From assembly GCA_017443165.1 (NCBI GenBank), contig JAFSOW010000230.1, forward strand, positions 1 to 5,222: a stretch of 5,222 bases of DNA. The letters are read 5' to 3'. Made by a program: the position numbers and the translations under genes. The DNA comes from Acidaminococcaceae bacterium (GTDB lineage: Bacteria > Bacillota > Negativicutes > Acidaminococcales > Acidaminococcaceae). Positions 1-5,222 of this stretch are shown in pieces. The notes beneath the pieces were generated by a model that did no database searches, was not told where the DNA came from, and saw only the letters and a program-made list of their open reading frames with translations. The first letter of the stretch is position 1; each line of letters starts with the position of its first letter.

Positions 1-450
1 ATGGGCAGCCTTGGCCACCCTGTAGTTCATCATGGCATTATCATATTGCTGCTGCGAGATAGCGCCTTTGTTCAAAAGCGCAGCATACCGGTTCAGGGTC
101 AGCGTGGCTTCATTCAGGGTGGCTTCCCGCTGCTCCTGCGTTGCTTTCAGGGACGAGTCGTCCAGACGCAGCAGCAGCTGACCTGCGGTAACGTGGTCAT
201 TCTCCGCCACCAGCACCTCTACGATACGCCCTGTGATTTTGGAGCTGATATCCACGTTGTCCAGCGCGCTGAGGCTGCCGGTAGCCGAAACACTCTTCTG
301 CAGGTTGCCGTATTCCACAGAAGCAGTTCTTACGGTTTCTGTTTTAGCCGCTTTCTGACTCTGGTAGTATTTGTAGCCTCCGACGCAGGCCCCGATCAAC
401 ACTGCCAAAAATAAAAGGGCATACAGATTGTTTTTAATAAACTTCAACAT
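1..450 (-). CDS. Efflux periplasmic adaptor (HlyD/MacA-type membrane fusion protein), N-terminal part
   Basis: Partial gene: 150 codons from ATG at 450 to the window edge, open throughout, with the C-terminal part missing. Members of this family link an inner-membrane pump (ABC MacB-type or RND-type) to an outer channel, or act with an ABC exporter in monoderms. Visible in order: a short basic N-terminus (K3, K6), one hydrophobic segment at about residues 9-25, then a beta-rich lipoyl/barrel-sandwich stretch at about 53-98 (ATGSL, ITGRIVEVLV, NDHVTAGQLLLRLD), then the first part of an alpha-helical hairpin from about 100, including the family-typical LLNKGAISQQQYDNA. Cys22 sits in LIGAC, which resembles a lipobox, so the protein may be either lipid-anchored or held by an uncleaved transmembrane helix. 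A GGGAG Shine-Dalgarno (461-465) lies 10 nt before the ATG. The pump gene would be expected downstream, outside the window. The family call is firm; the exact subfamily and substrate cannot be told. Confidence 0.88.
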   Translation of the reverse strand, partial: MLKFIKNNLYALLFLAVLIGACVGGYKYYQSQKAAKTETVRTASVEYGNLQKSVSATGSLSALDNVDISSKITGRIVEVLVAENDHVTAGQLLLRLDDSSLKATQEQREATLNEATLTLNRYAALLNKGAISQQQYDNAMMNYRVAKAAH

Positions 451-526
451 GGTAATCACTCTCCCGTATTGCTTCATGATGTATCTTTACGATAATTTAT
501 GTTTTACCGGTTTCTTTATGGCTATA

Positions 527-568
527 TTGTAATTTATAATTATGGCATTTTTATGTTAGGAATTACAA
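527..568. repeat. Perfect 8-bp inverted repeat (TTGTAATT / AATTACAA) around the candidate promoter
   Basis: The plus strand reads TTGTAATT at 527-534 and its exact reverse complement AATTACAA at 561-568, separated by 26 bp. One arm covers the proposed -35 box and the other covers the proposed transcription start. A small palindrome, ATAATTAT, lies at 536-543 between them and overlaps the -10 box. This layout would suit a dimeric repressor, as is common ahead of efflux operons (TetR or MarR families), but no regulator gene is in the window. In such AT-rich DNA an 8-bp match could be chance. Confidence 0.35.
539..568 (-). promoter_or_regulatory. Candidate sigma-70/SigA-type promoter for the efflux adaptor gene
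   Basis: On the minus strand a TTGTAA -35-like box (563-568) is followed after 18 bp by CATAAT (539-544), a 5-of-6 match to TATAAT. A TG one base ahead of it forms an extended -10 (TGCCATAAT). Transcription would begin near 532, leaving a leader of roughly 80 nt before the adaptor ATG at 450. The region is AT-rich, so chance matches are easy, and the -35 matches only 4 of 6 positions. It is the best promoter candidate I see in the 451-660 gap. Confidence 0.4.
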
Positions 569-660
569 AAATTCATAATCACTATTCTTTTTTGTGTTTA
601 TGACATCCCATTCAGGAAACACCGGTTCAACAAATTCGCATACGAATCAATCAGTGCCCC

Positions 661-1470
661 TCATTTCAGCAGGCAGTTTTGCAGCTCCTCCAGGGTCTCG
701 CCGGTAATTCCTGTCACCTGTTTTAAATAACCCAGAGGCGAGCCTCCCAGGCTGCACATTTCATCGTGCGCGGTCTGCAGGCAGTCCGCATCCGCCAGGT
801 ACATCATGCGCAGCACCGCTTTTGCCTGCTCATTCCGGTACTTTTCCGGAAGATTCTCCAGCTTCAGTTCCAGCCAGGGCTCCACCACGGTATTGGTTTC
901 CATGTAATCCGCCGCAATGATATCCCAGGAAACGTTCAGCGCAGTCAGCAGAAATACTGTTATGATTCCGGTACGGTCCTTGCCGCCGTTGCAATGATAC
1001 AACAGTGCGCCGGTCTCCCGGGTCAGCAACAGTTCAAAAAAGCGGCGTGTGGCATGCTGGGCCTGCTTCGTTGTGATGAATTTACGGTAAATATCCTGCA
1101 GATACTGTTGCGGTGTGCAGGCCGGCCCGCTGGTCATATTAATCAGGGTATCCAGTACACTGACTTTTTTCTGGGCCGTGCCTGCAAAAGCCCCAAAGCC
1201 CATCTGATCGTCGCTTAACAGGGGAATGCGGGTATAAGCTGCAATCCCCCACTGGGGATCCGGGCGTTCTTCACTTTCTTTGGCGCTCCGCAGATCCACA
1301 ACCGTACGGACCCGGCAGGTTCCCAAAAGGTACGTTACATCGGCAGCGCTGAGTTCGCTTAAGCGTCCGCTGCGAATCAACTTATTGCGCTTTATAGTGC
1401 GCCCGTCCAAGGTAACGGTGCCCCCCAAATCACGGATATTCTTCTGCTTTTCCAGAACGATGGGAATCAT
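661..1470 (-). CDS. Tyrosine-protein phosphatase-like protein (Y_phosphatase3 / PtpB-LipA-IphP type)
   Basis: A 269-residue protein with the cysteine phosphatase signature CX5R in HCNGGKDRTG (residues 159-168). Cys160 would be the nucleophile, Arg166 the phosphate-binding residue, and Asp165 sits in the GKDRT form seen in Mycobacterium PtpB, Listeria LipA and cyanobacterial IphP. An N-terminal NIRDLGG (11-17) and VVDLRS (57-62) are also typical of this family, so the catalytic core looks complete. No signal peptide or membrane segment is visible, so it should be cytoplasmic. Relatives hydrolyse phosphotyrosine, sometimes phosphoserine/threonine or phosphoinositides; the substrate here is unknown. 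Its ATG overlaps the proA stop as ATGA (1467-1470). The local Shine-Dalgarno is weak (ACAGG, AGG at 1478-1480, 7 nt spacing), which suggests translation coupled to proA. It is the last gene of the obg-proB-proA cluster. The family call is strong; any role in proline metabolism or stress is only inferred from position. Confidence 0.9.
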   Translation of the reverse strand: MIPIVLEKQKNIRDLGGTVTLDGRTIKRNKLIRSGRLSELSAADVTYLLGTCRVRTVVDLRSAKESEERPDPQWGIAAYTRIPLLSDDQMGFGAFAGTAQKKVSVLDTLINMTSGPACTPQQYLQDIYRKFITTKQAQHATRRFFELLLTRETGALLYHCNGGKDRTGIITVFLLTALNVSWDIIAADYMETNTVVEPWLELKLENLPEKYRNEQAKAVLRMMYLADADCLQTAHDEMCSLGGSPLGYLKQVTGITGETLEELQNCLLK

Positions 1471-2711
1471 GGGCGAACCTGTCCGTCTCCGCTGATCAGA
1501 TATTTATAGGTGGTTAATTCCGGAAGGGCCATAGGCCCCCGGGCATGTAATTTCTGGGTGCTGATGCCGATTTCCGCCCCAAATCCGAACTGGAAGCCGT
1601 CTGTAAAACGGGTGGAAGCGTTGGCATATACGCAGGCGGCATCTACCATCTGCTGGAATTTCCTGGCATTGGCAAAGCTGCGGGTCACGATGCACTCACT
1701 GTGTTTTGTACCATACTTGTTAATATGTTCTATCGCAGCATCCGCATCATCTACCACCTTAACGGACAGGCGCAGGTCGCCGTACTCCGTTCTCCAGTCT
1801 TCTTCAGTAGCAGGCTGAGCCTCTTTATCCATTGCACAGACCGTTTCATCGCCTATAATCTGCACGCCTTTTTCTTTCAAAGCCTGCAGCATATGGGGAA
1901 GAAACCCCTGCACCGCGTCTTTATGCACAAGCATGGTTTCCATGGCATTGCACACACCGGGACGCTGTGTCTTGGCGTTGATGACAATCCTTTCCGCCAT
2001 TTCGTAATCTGCGCCGGCATCCACAAAGGTATGGCACACACCTACGCCGGTTTCAATCACCGGTACACTGGCGTTGCCTACAACAGCCTGGATCAGGCGC
2101 CCGCTGCCCCGGGGAATCACTACATCCACCAGTCCGTTCAGGGTAATCAGTTCCTGAACCGCCGCATGGTCCGTACTGGTGATGAACTGGATGCTGCCTC
2201 CGGGAATACCGGCTTTTTCTGCCGCATTGCGCAAAACAGAAGCAATTTTTGTATTGGAATGAATGGCTTCACTGCCACCTTTCAGGATTACCGCATTGCC
2301 GCTCTTCAGGCACAGCCCGATGGCATCTGCCGTTACGTTGGGACGGGCCTCGTAAATAATACCTATTACTCCTAAAGGTACCCGGATTTTTGTAACAGTT
2401 AATCCATTGGCCAGTGTGCTTCCGCCAATGATTTCTCCTACCGGATCTTTTAAGGCCGCTACCTGCCGCAAGCCCTCTGCCATATCCGCCAGCCGGGCCG
2501 GAGTCAGCAGCAACCGGTCCAGCAGGGAAGCTTTCATGTTTTTAGCCTTGCCTGCTTCCATATCTTTCGCATTAGCCGCCAGAACACCTTCCTGCTCCGC
2601 CATCAATGCGTCTGCCATAGCTTCCAGGGCTATATTTTTGACAGCCGGCGAAACCGCTGCCAGCTTCCTTGCCGCTGCCGCAGCTTCCATTGCCTGTTCC
2701 CGTATCGTCAT
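1467..2711 (-). CDS. proA: Gamma-glutamyl phosphate reductase (glutamate-5-semialdehyde dehydrogenase)
   Basis: Catalyses the second step of proline synthesis: NADPH-dependent reduction of gamma-glutamyl phosphate to glutamate 5-semialdehyde, which cyclises to pyrroline-5-carboxylate. It is cytoplasmic and belongs to the aldehyde dehydrogenase superfamily. The 414-residue protein has the usual length (about 415-417). Visible landmarks are GVIGIIYEARPNVT (114-127), KSGNAVILKGGSEA (136-149) in the nucleotide-binding part, the catalytic cysteine Cys254 in RPGVCNAMET (250-259), and the C-terminal family block NASTRF/DGFQFGFGAEIGIST/HARGP (364-393). I chose ATG at 2711 because AAGGTG (2717-2722) lies 5 nt upstream and the length fits the family. 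An in-frame GTG at 2732, overlapping the proB stop, would add seven residues and lacks a good Shine-Dalgarno. It follows proB by 17 bp and overlaps the phosphatase start by 4 bp, so it is clearly within an operon. No missing catalytic residues are seen. Confidence 0.97.
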   Translation of the reverse strand: MTIREQAMEAAAAARKLAAVSPAVKNIALEAMADALMAEQEGVLAANAKDMEAGKAKNMKASLLDRLLLTPARLADMAEGLRQVAALKDPVGEIIGGSTLANGLTVTKIRVPLGVIGIIYEARPNVTADAIGLCLKSGNAVILKGGSEAIHSNTKIASVLRNAAEKAGIPGGSIQFITSTDHAAVQELITLNGLVDVVIPRGSGRLIQAVVGNASVPVIETGVGVCHTFVDAGADYEMAERIVINAKTQRPGVCNAMETMLVHKDAVQGFLPHMLQALKEKGVQIIGDETVCAMDKEAQPATEEDWRTEYGDLRLSVKVVDDADAAIEHINKYGTKHSECIVTRSFANARKFQQMVDAACVYANASTRFTDGFQFGFGAEIGISTQKLHARGPMALPELTTYKYLISGDGQVRP

Positions 2712-2716
2712 CTTCG

Positions 2717-2723
2717 CACCTTC
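2717..2723 (-). promoter_or_regulatory. Ribosome binding site deciding the proA start
   Basis: GAAGGTG on the minus strand (AAGGTG is 5 of 6 to AAGGAG) lies 5 nt before ATG 2711. It lies inside the coding sequence if the upstream GTG at 2732 were used. This supports the shorter 414-residue protein. Confidence 0.6.
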
Positions 2724-2728
2724 TTTTC

Positions 2729-3859
2729 TCACAATATCACCAGGTCGTCCCGGTGGATGACTTCATCATAGGTCTTCTCGCCTAAAATACTTACAATCTC
2801 GCTGCTCTTATGTCCCTTGATCATTTCCAGTTCCCGGGAAGAGTAATGGCTCAGGCCACGGGCCAGTTCATTGCCGTTTTCATCCCTTACGCTGACAGTA
2901 TGCCCGGCTTCGAATTCACCGGAGACTTCCTTTATTCCGGCAGGCAGGATGCTGCTGCCTCCCGGCCGGCGGATGGCATTTGCGCAGCCTGCGTCAACCA
3001 GCAGGGAACCTTCAATGCGGGAGCCGAAGGCCAGCCAGCGTTTGCGGAACTGCAGACGGTTTTCCCGGGAAATAAATAAGGTTCCCAACTGTTCTCCCTG
3101 CAGGATCCGGGTAATGGCATTAGGTTCCGTCCCCGACGCGATGATCATGCTGATACCGGAACTGGTGGCAGCTTTTGCCGCCTGGATCTTGGTAAACATG
3201 CCGCCGGTGCCGAAGCCGCTGCCGGCCGCCCCGGCGCTGGCTTCCACTTCCGGCGTAATTTCCTTCACCTCATACACAAGCTTTGCATCCGGATGAGTTT
3301 TGGGATTGGCCGTGTACAGTCCGTCTATATCACTGAGCAGGATATCCAGGTCCGCATCTACGATGCCCGCCACCAGGGCGGACATATTGTCGTTGTCGCC
3401 GATCTTCAGGTCATCCAGCGCCACAACGTCATTTTCATTGACGATAGGAATGACTCCCTGTTTTAACAGTTCCATAAAGGTGTTACGTGAATTGGTGTAA
3501 CGGTGCCGGTCCAGCACCTCCGTCCGGGTCAGCAGCACCTGGGCCACGATCTGCCCGTATTCGGCGAAGAGCTTTTCATAGGTATTCATCAGGATGCCCT
3601 GTCCTACCGCCGCCGCGGCCTGCTTCCCCGGAATGGTCTTCGGCTTTTCTTTCAGCCCCAGCCGTTCCGAGCCTACCGCCACGGCGCCGCTGGTCACCAG
3701 GATCACTTCCAGTCCCTTGTTATGCAGATCCGCCAGTTCCCGGCACAGATGGTCTATCCGGGCGAAATTGCGGCTGCAATTGGGGTAGGTAATGGTACTG
3801 GTACCCACCTTCACGACAATGCGTTTCACTTTTGCCAGATCTTTCCGGTTACGAATCAT
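2729..3859 (-). CDS. proB: Glutamate 5-kinase with C-terminal PUA domain
   Basis: Phosphorylates L-glutamate with ATP to gamma-glutamyl phosphate, the first and usually proline-inhibited step of proline synthesis, passing the product to ProA. It is cytoplasmic. The 376-residue protein has an amino-acid kinase domain (about 10-260): VVKVGTST (15-22) with Lys17, VTSGAVAVG (55-63), NENDVV (141-146), GDNDNMSALVAG (154-165), SDIDGLYT (176-183), and the GTGGMFTKIQAAKAA signature (217-231). A PUA domain follows (about 275-370, GSRIEGSLLVDAGCANAI onwards), as in E. coli and most bacterial ProB. I chose ATG at 3859, with AGGGG (3871-3875) 11 nt upstream. An in-frame GTG at 3868 would add three residues but leaves only 2 nt after the Shine-Dalgarno. 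It lies 31 bp after obg and 17 bp before proA. No T-box or other leader fits in the 31-bp gap, so control is probably at the operon promoter and by product inhibition. Confidence 0.97.
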   Translation of the reverse strand: MIRNRKDLAKVKRIVVKVGTSTITYPNCSRNFARIDHLCRELADLHNKGLEVILVTSGAVAVGSERLGLKEKPKTIPGKQAAAAVGQGILMNTYEKLFAEYGQIVAQVLLTRTEVLDRHRYTNSRNTFMELLKQGVIPIVNENDVVALDDLKIGDNDNMSALVAGIVDADLDILLSDIDGLYTANPKTHPDAKLVYEVKEITPEVEASAGAAGSGFGTGGMFTKIQAAKAATSSGISMIIASGTEPNAITRILQGEQLGTLFISRENRLQFRKRWLAFGSRIEGSLLVDAGCANAIRRPGGSSILPAGIKEVSGEFEAGHTVSVRDENGNELARGLSHYSSRELEMIKGHKSSEIVSILGEKTYDEVIHRDDLVIL

Positions 3860-3868
3860 TATACACAC

Positions 3869-3878
3869 TTCCCCTCAG
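3869..3878 (-). promoter_or_regulatory. Ribosome binding site deciding the proB start
   Basis: On the minus strand TGAGGGGAAG contains AGGGG (3871-3875). It lies 2 nt before the GTG at 3868 and 11 nt before the ATG at 3859. Two nucleotides is too close for normal initiation, so the ATG is favoured, although 11 nt is at the long end. Confidence 0.6.
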
Positions 3879-3890
3879 GCACACGTTTCA

Positions 3891-5180
3891 CTATTCCCGG
3901 TCAGCCCACTTGCTCTTCTGATAGTTAAACACCATGTCAAGAATCCGCACAGTCTGTCCTTCCTGGATACCTGCCTCCAGCAGCGCTTCTTCAATCTTCA
4001 GGCGTTTCCAGATCAGCTGGAACCGGTACAGCGCTTCCGAGTTATCAAAATTCGTCATGGCTACCAGACGTTCAATGTTCTTGCCTTTTACTTCAAAGTC
4101 CGCATCCTCGGCGCCCCGGATGATTTCAAAGCTGTCCGGATCGCCTTCTTCTACAACCCCGATTTCTTCTTCCGGCTCCGCCACGTACTGCCGGGCCATC
4201 TCCCAGGCTTTCCACATCAGTTCCTGCAGGCCTTCCCCTGTGGCTGCGGAAACCGGCATAATCTCGTAGCCTTTTTCTTCAACATATTCTTTTAATATGG
4301 CAAAATTATCCGCGCTGTCCGGCAGGTCCATCTTGTTGGCTACCACCAGCTGTTTGCGGCGGGCCAGTTTTGCGCTGTAGGCTTCCAGCTCATGATTGAT
4401 CTTCTCAAAATCTTCAATGGGGTCCCGGCCCTCGCAGCCGGACACGTCCACCACATGAAGCAATACCTTGGTCCGTTCAATGTGACGCAGGAAATCATGA
4501 CCCAGGCCCACGCCTTCCGCAGCGCCTTCAATCAGTCCCGGAATGTCTGCCAGGACAAAGCTCTGTTCTTCATTCAGGCGCACAACTCCCAGCACCGGGG
4601 TCAGGGTAGTAAAATGGTAGGCCGCAATCTCCGGTCTGGCCGCGCTGACCCGGGAGATGATACTGGACTTGCCCACGCTGGGATAGCCCACCAGACCCAC
4701 ATCTGCCAGCAGCTTCAGTTCCAGCCGCAGCCAGCCTTTGGTTCCCGGTTCCCCTTTTTCCGCAAAAGTCGGAGCCCGCTTGGTGCTGGTGGCGTAGCAG
4801 GCGTTTCCTTTGCCGCCCCGTCCGCCTTTTGCCGCTACGAACTCCTGGCCATCTTCCGTCAGGTCCGCAATCATGATATTCGTTTCGTCATCCCGCACTA
4901 CGGTACCCAGGGGAACCTTAATGATTACATCTTCCCCCCGGTGCCCTGTCATATTGGAAACGCCGCCCCTGTCACCGCTCTTCGCAATGAATTTCCGTTT
5001 GTACCTGAAATCAATTAGTGTGTTCAGGCTGTTATCCGCCCGCAAAATCACGTTGCCCCCCCGGCCGCCGTTGCCGCCGTTGGGACCGCCTTTCTCTACA
5101 AATTTCTCACGGCGGAAGCTGCTCATGCCGTCGCCGCCGTTACCTGCTTCTACATAAATCCTTGCTTTATCAATAAACAT
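3891..5180 (-). CDS. obg: Obg/CgtA GTPase with C-terminal OCT domain
   Basis: Essential GTPase that binds the large ribosomal subunit during its assembly and is tied to (p)ppGpp and growth control. The 429-residue length matches Bacillus Obg (about 428). The glycine-rich Obg fold occupies about 1-158 (GNGGDG 13-18; GGPNGGNGGRGGN 31-43; KGGRGGKGN 118-126). The G domain follows: G1 P-loop GYPSVGKSS (165-173), the G2 region HFTTLTP (189-195), G3 DIPG (212-215), G4 NKMD (282-285) and G5 SAATGEGL (311-318). After an acidic linker (about 334-350), the OCT domain runs from about 351 to 425. OCT is typical of Gram-positive-lineage Obg and absent from E. coli ObgE. All GTP-binding motifs are intact. 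The ATG at 5180 is preceded by AGGAG with 7 nt spacing. In many bacteria obg follows rplU-rpmA; whatever precedes it here lies outside the window. proB follows 31 bp after its stop. Confidence 0.98.
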   Translation of the reverse strand: MFIDKARIYVEAGNGGDGMSSFRREKFVEKGGPNGGNGGRGGNVILRADNSLNTLIDFRYKRKFIAKSGDRGGVSNMTGHRGEDVIIKVPLGTVVRDDETNIMIADLTEDGQEFVAAKGGRGGKGNACYATSTKRAPTFAEKGEPGTKGWLRLELKLLADVGLVGYPSVGKSSIISRVSAARPEIAAYHFTTLTPVLGVVRLNEEQSFVLADIPGLIEGAAEGVGLGHDFLRHIERTKVLLHVVDVSGCEGRDPIEDFEKINHELEAYSAKLARRKQLVVANKMDLPDSADNFAILKEYVEEKGYEIMPVSAATGEGLQELMWKAWEMARQYVAEPEEEIGVVEEGDPDSFEIIRGAEDADFEVKGKNIERLVAMTNFDNSEALYRFQLIWKRLKIEEALLEAGIQEGQTVRILDMVFNYQKSKWADRE

Positions 5181-5187
5181 TTGCAGA

Positions 5188-5192
5188 CTCCT
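5188..5192 (-). promoter_or_regulatory. Strong Shine-Dalgarno for obg
   Basis: AGGAG on the minus strand, 7 nt before the obg ATG, is the best ribosome binding site in the window. It fixes the obg start and fits a first gene, or one well expressed on its own. Confidence 0.8.
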
Positions 5193-5207
5193 GTGTAATA
5201 TATTTTA

Positions 5208-5220
5208 ATTATATATTATA
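5208..5220 (-). promoter_or_regulatory. Possible -10 boxes in the AT-rich leader of obg
   Basis: The minus strand carries two exact TATAAT hexamers, at 5215-5220 and 5208-5213, 28 to 40 bp before the obg ATG. Any -35 element would lie beyond the window edge. The stretch is almost pure A/T, so the match may be chance. If real, this is the promoter of the obg-proB-proA-phosphatase operon, with a short leader of roughly 20-30 nt. Confidence 0.35.
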
Positions 5221-5222
5221 TC

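Larger units (their letters stand above)
451..660. other. Intergenic region between the phosphatase and adaptor genes
   Basis: This 210-bp AT-rich gap is the only sizeable non-coding stretch inside the window. It separates two genes on the same strand. It holds the candidate promoter and inverted repeat described separately. Near the phosphatase end is a weak hairpin (5-bp stem ATTCG/CGAAT, loop of four, 634-647). No strong GC-rich stem followed by a T-run is visible, so the upstream operon either ends by another route or partly reads through into the adaptor gene. ACCGGT occurs twice (506-511 and 621-626), with no assigned meaning. Confidence 0.6.

Noticed and set aside
1..414. Open plus-strand frame of 137 codons at the left edge
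   Set aside because: It is antisense to the clear adaptor coding sequence, which has recognisable lipoyl-domain and hairpin motifs. The plus frame shows no domain and has low-complexity, shadow-like composition.
634..647. Hairpin as a rho-independent terminator after the phosphatase gene
   Set aside because: The stem is only 5 bp and AT-containing, and no clear T-run follows on the minus strand. It is noted in the intergenic entry but is too weak to call a terminator.
1701..2375. Plus-strand frame of 224 codons inside proA
   Set aside because: It is antisense to the conserved core of proA, including the catalytic cysteine region. It has no recognisable motif and its composition is that of a reverse-strand shadow.
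3860..3890. Possible proline-responsive leader (T-box) before proB
   Set aside because: The gap between obg and proB is only 31 bp, far too short for a T-box or other riboswitch, and shows just a ribosome binding site.
4392..5018. Plus-strand frame of 208 codons inside obg
   Set aside because: It is antisense to the G domain and Obg fold of obg. There is no Shine-Dalgarno or domain to support it.
5040..5157. GC-rich repeated GGC/GCC pattern near the 5' end of obg
   Set aside because: It looks repetitive, but it simply encodes the conserved glycine-rich loops of the Obg fold.

Overview
All recognisable genes in this window lie on the minus strand. The DNA looks like ordinary, compact bacterial chromosome from the Firmicutes lineage. 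The Obg protein carries the C-terminal OCT domain typical of Gram-positive-type Obg. The genes are moderately GC-rich and the intergenic stretches are AT-rich. An HlyD/MacA-type efflux adaptor with a possible lipobox would fit a diderm Firmicute (class Negativicutes), but such adaptors also occur in monoderms, so that placement is a guess.

Read in the direction of transcription, from the right end to the left: an AT-rich leader (5181-5222) with a clear Shine-Dalgarno and possible -10 boxes; obg, a ribosome-assembly GTPase (3891-5180); proB, glutamate 5-kinase with a PUA domain (2729-3859); proA, gamma-glutamyl phosphate reductase (1467-2711); and a tyrosine-specific protein phosphatase-like gene with an HCxxGKDRTG P-loop (661-1470). 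The gaps are 31 bp, 17 bp and a 4-bp ATGA overlap, so these four genes are very probably one operon. A 210-bp AT-rich gap (451-660) follows, holding a candidate promoter and an inverted repeat. Last comes the N-terminal 150 codons of an efflux periplasmic adaptor (1-450), which runs off the window.

Functionally, ProB and ProA perform the first two steps of proline synthesis from glutamate. ProB makes unstable gamma-glutamyl phosphate and ProA reduces it to glutamate semialdehyde, which cyclises before the final reductase, not seen here. Obg is a growth and stringent-response GTPase, commonly found near proBA in Firmicutes. The phosphatase is the unexpected partner, and its overlap with proA suggests translational coupling. 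The adaptor appears to be a separate unit, probably the first gene of an efflux operon.

I see no mobile element, CRISPR array, tRNA or rRNA, and no plus-strand gene. No convincing undescribed system is visible. The points most worth a second look are the phosphatase coupled to proBA and the promoter/operator-like region ahead of the adaptor.
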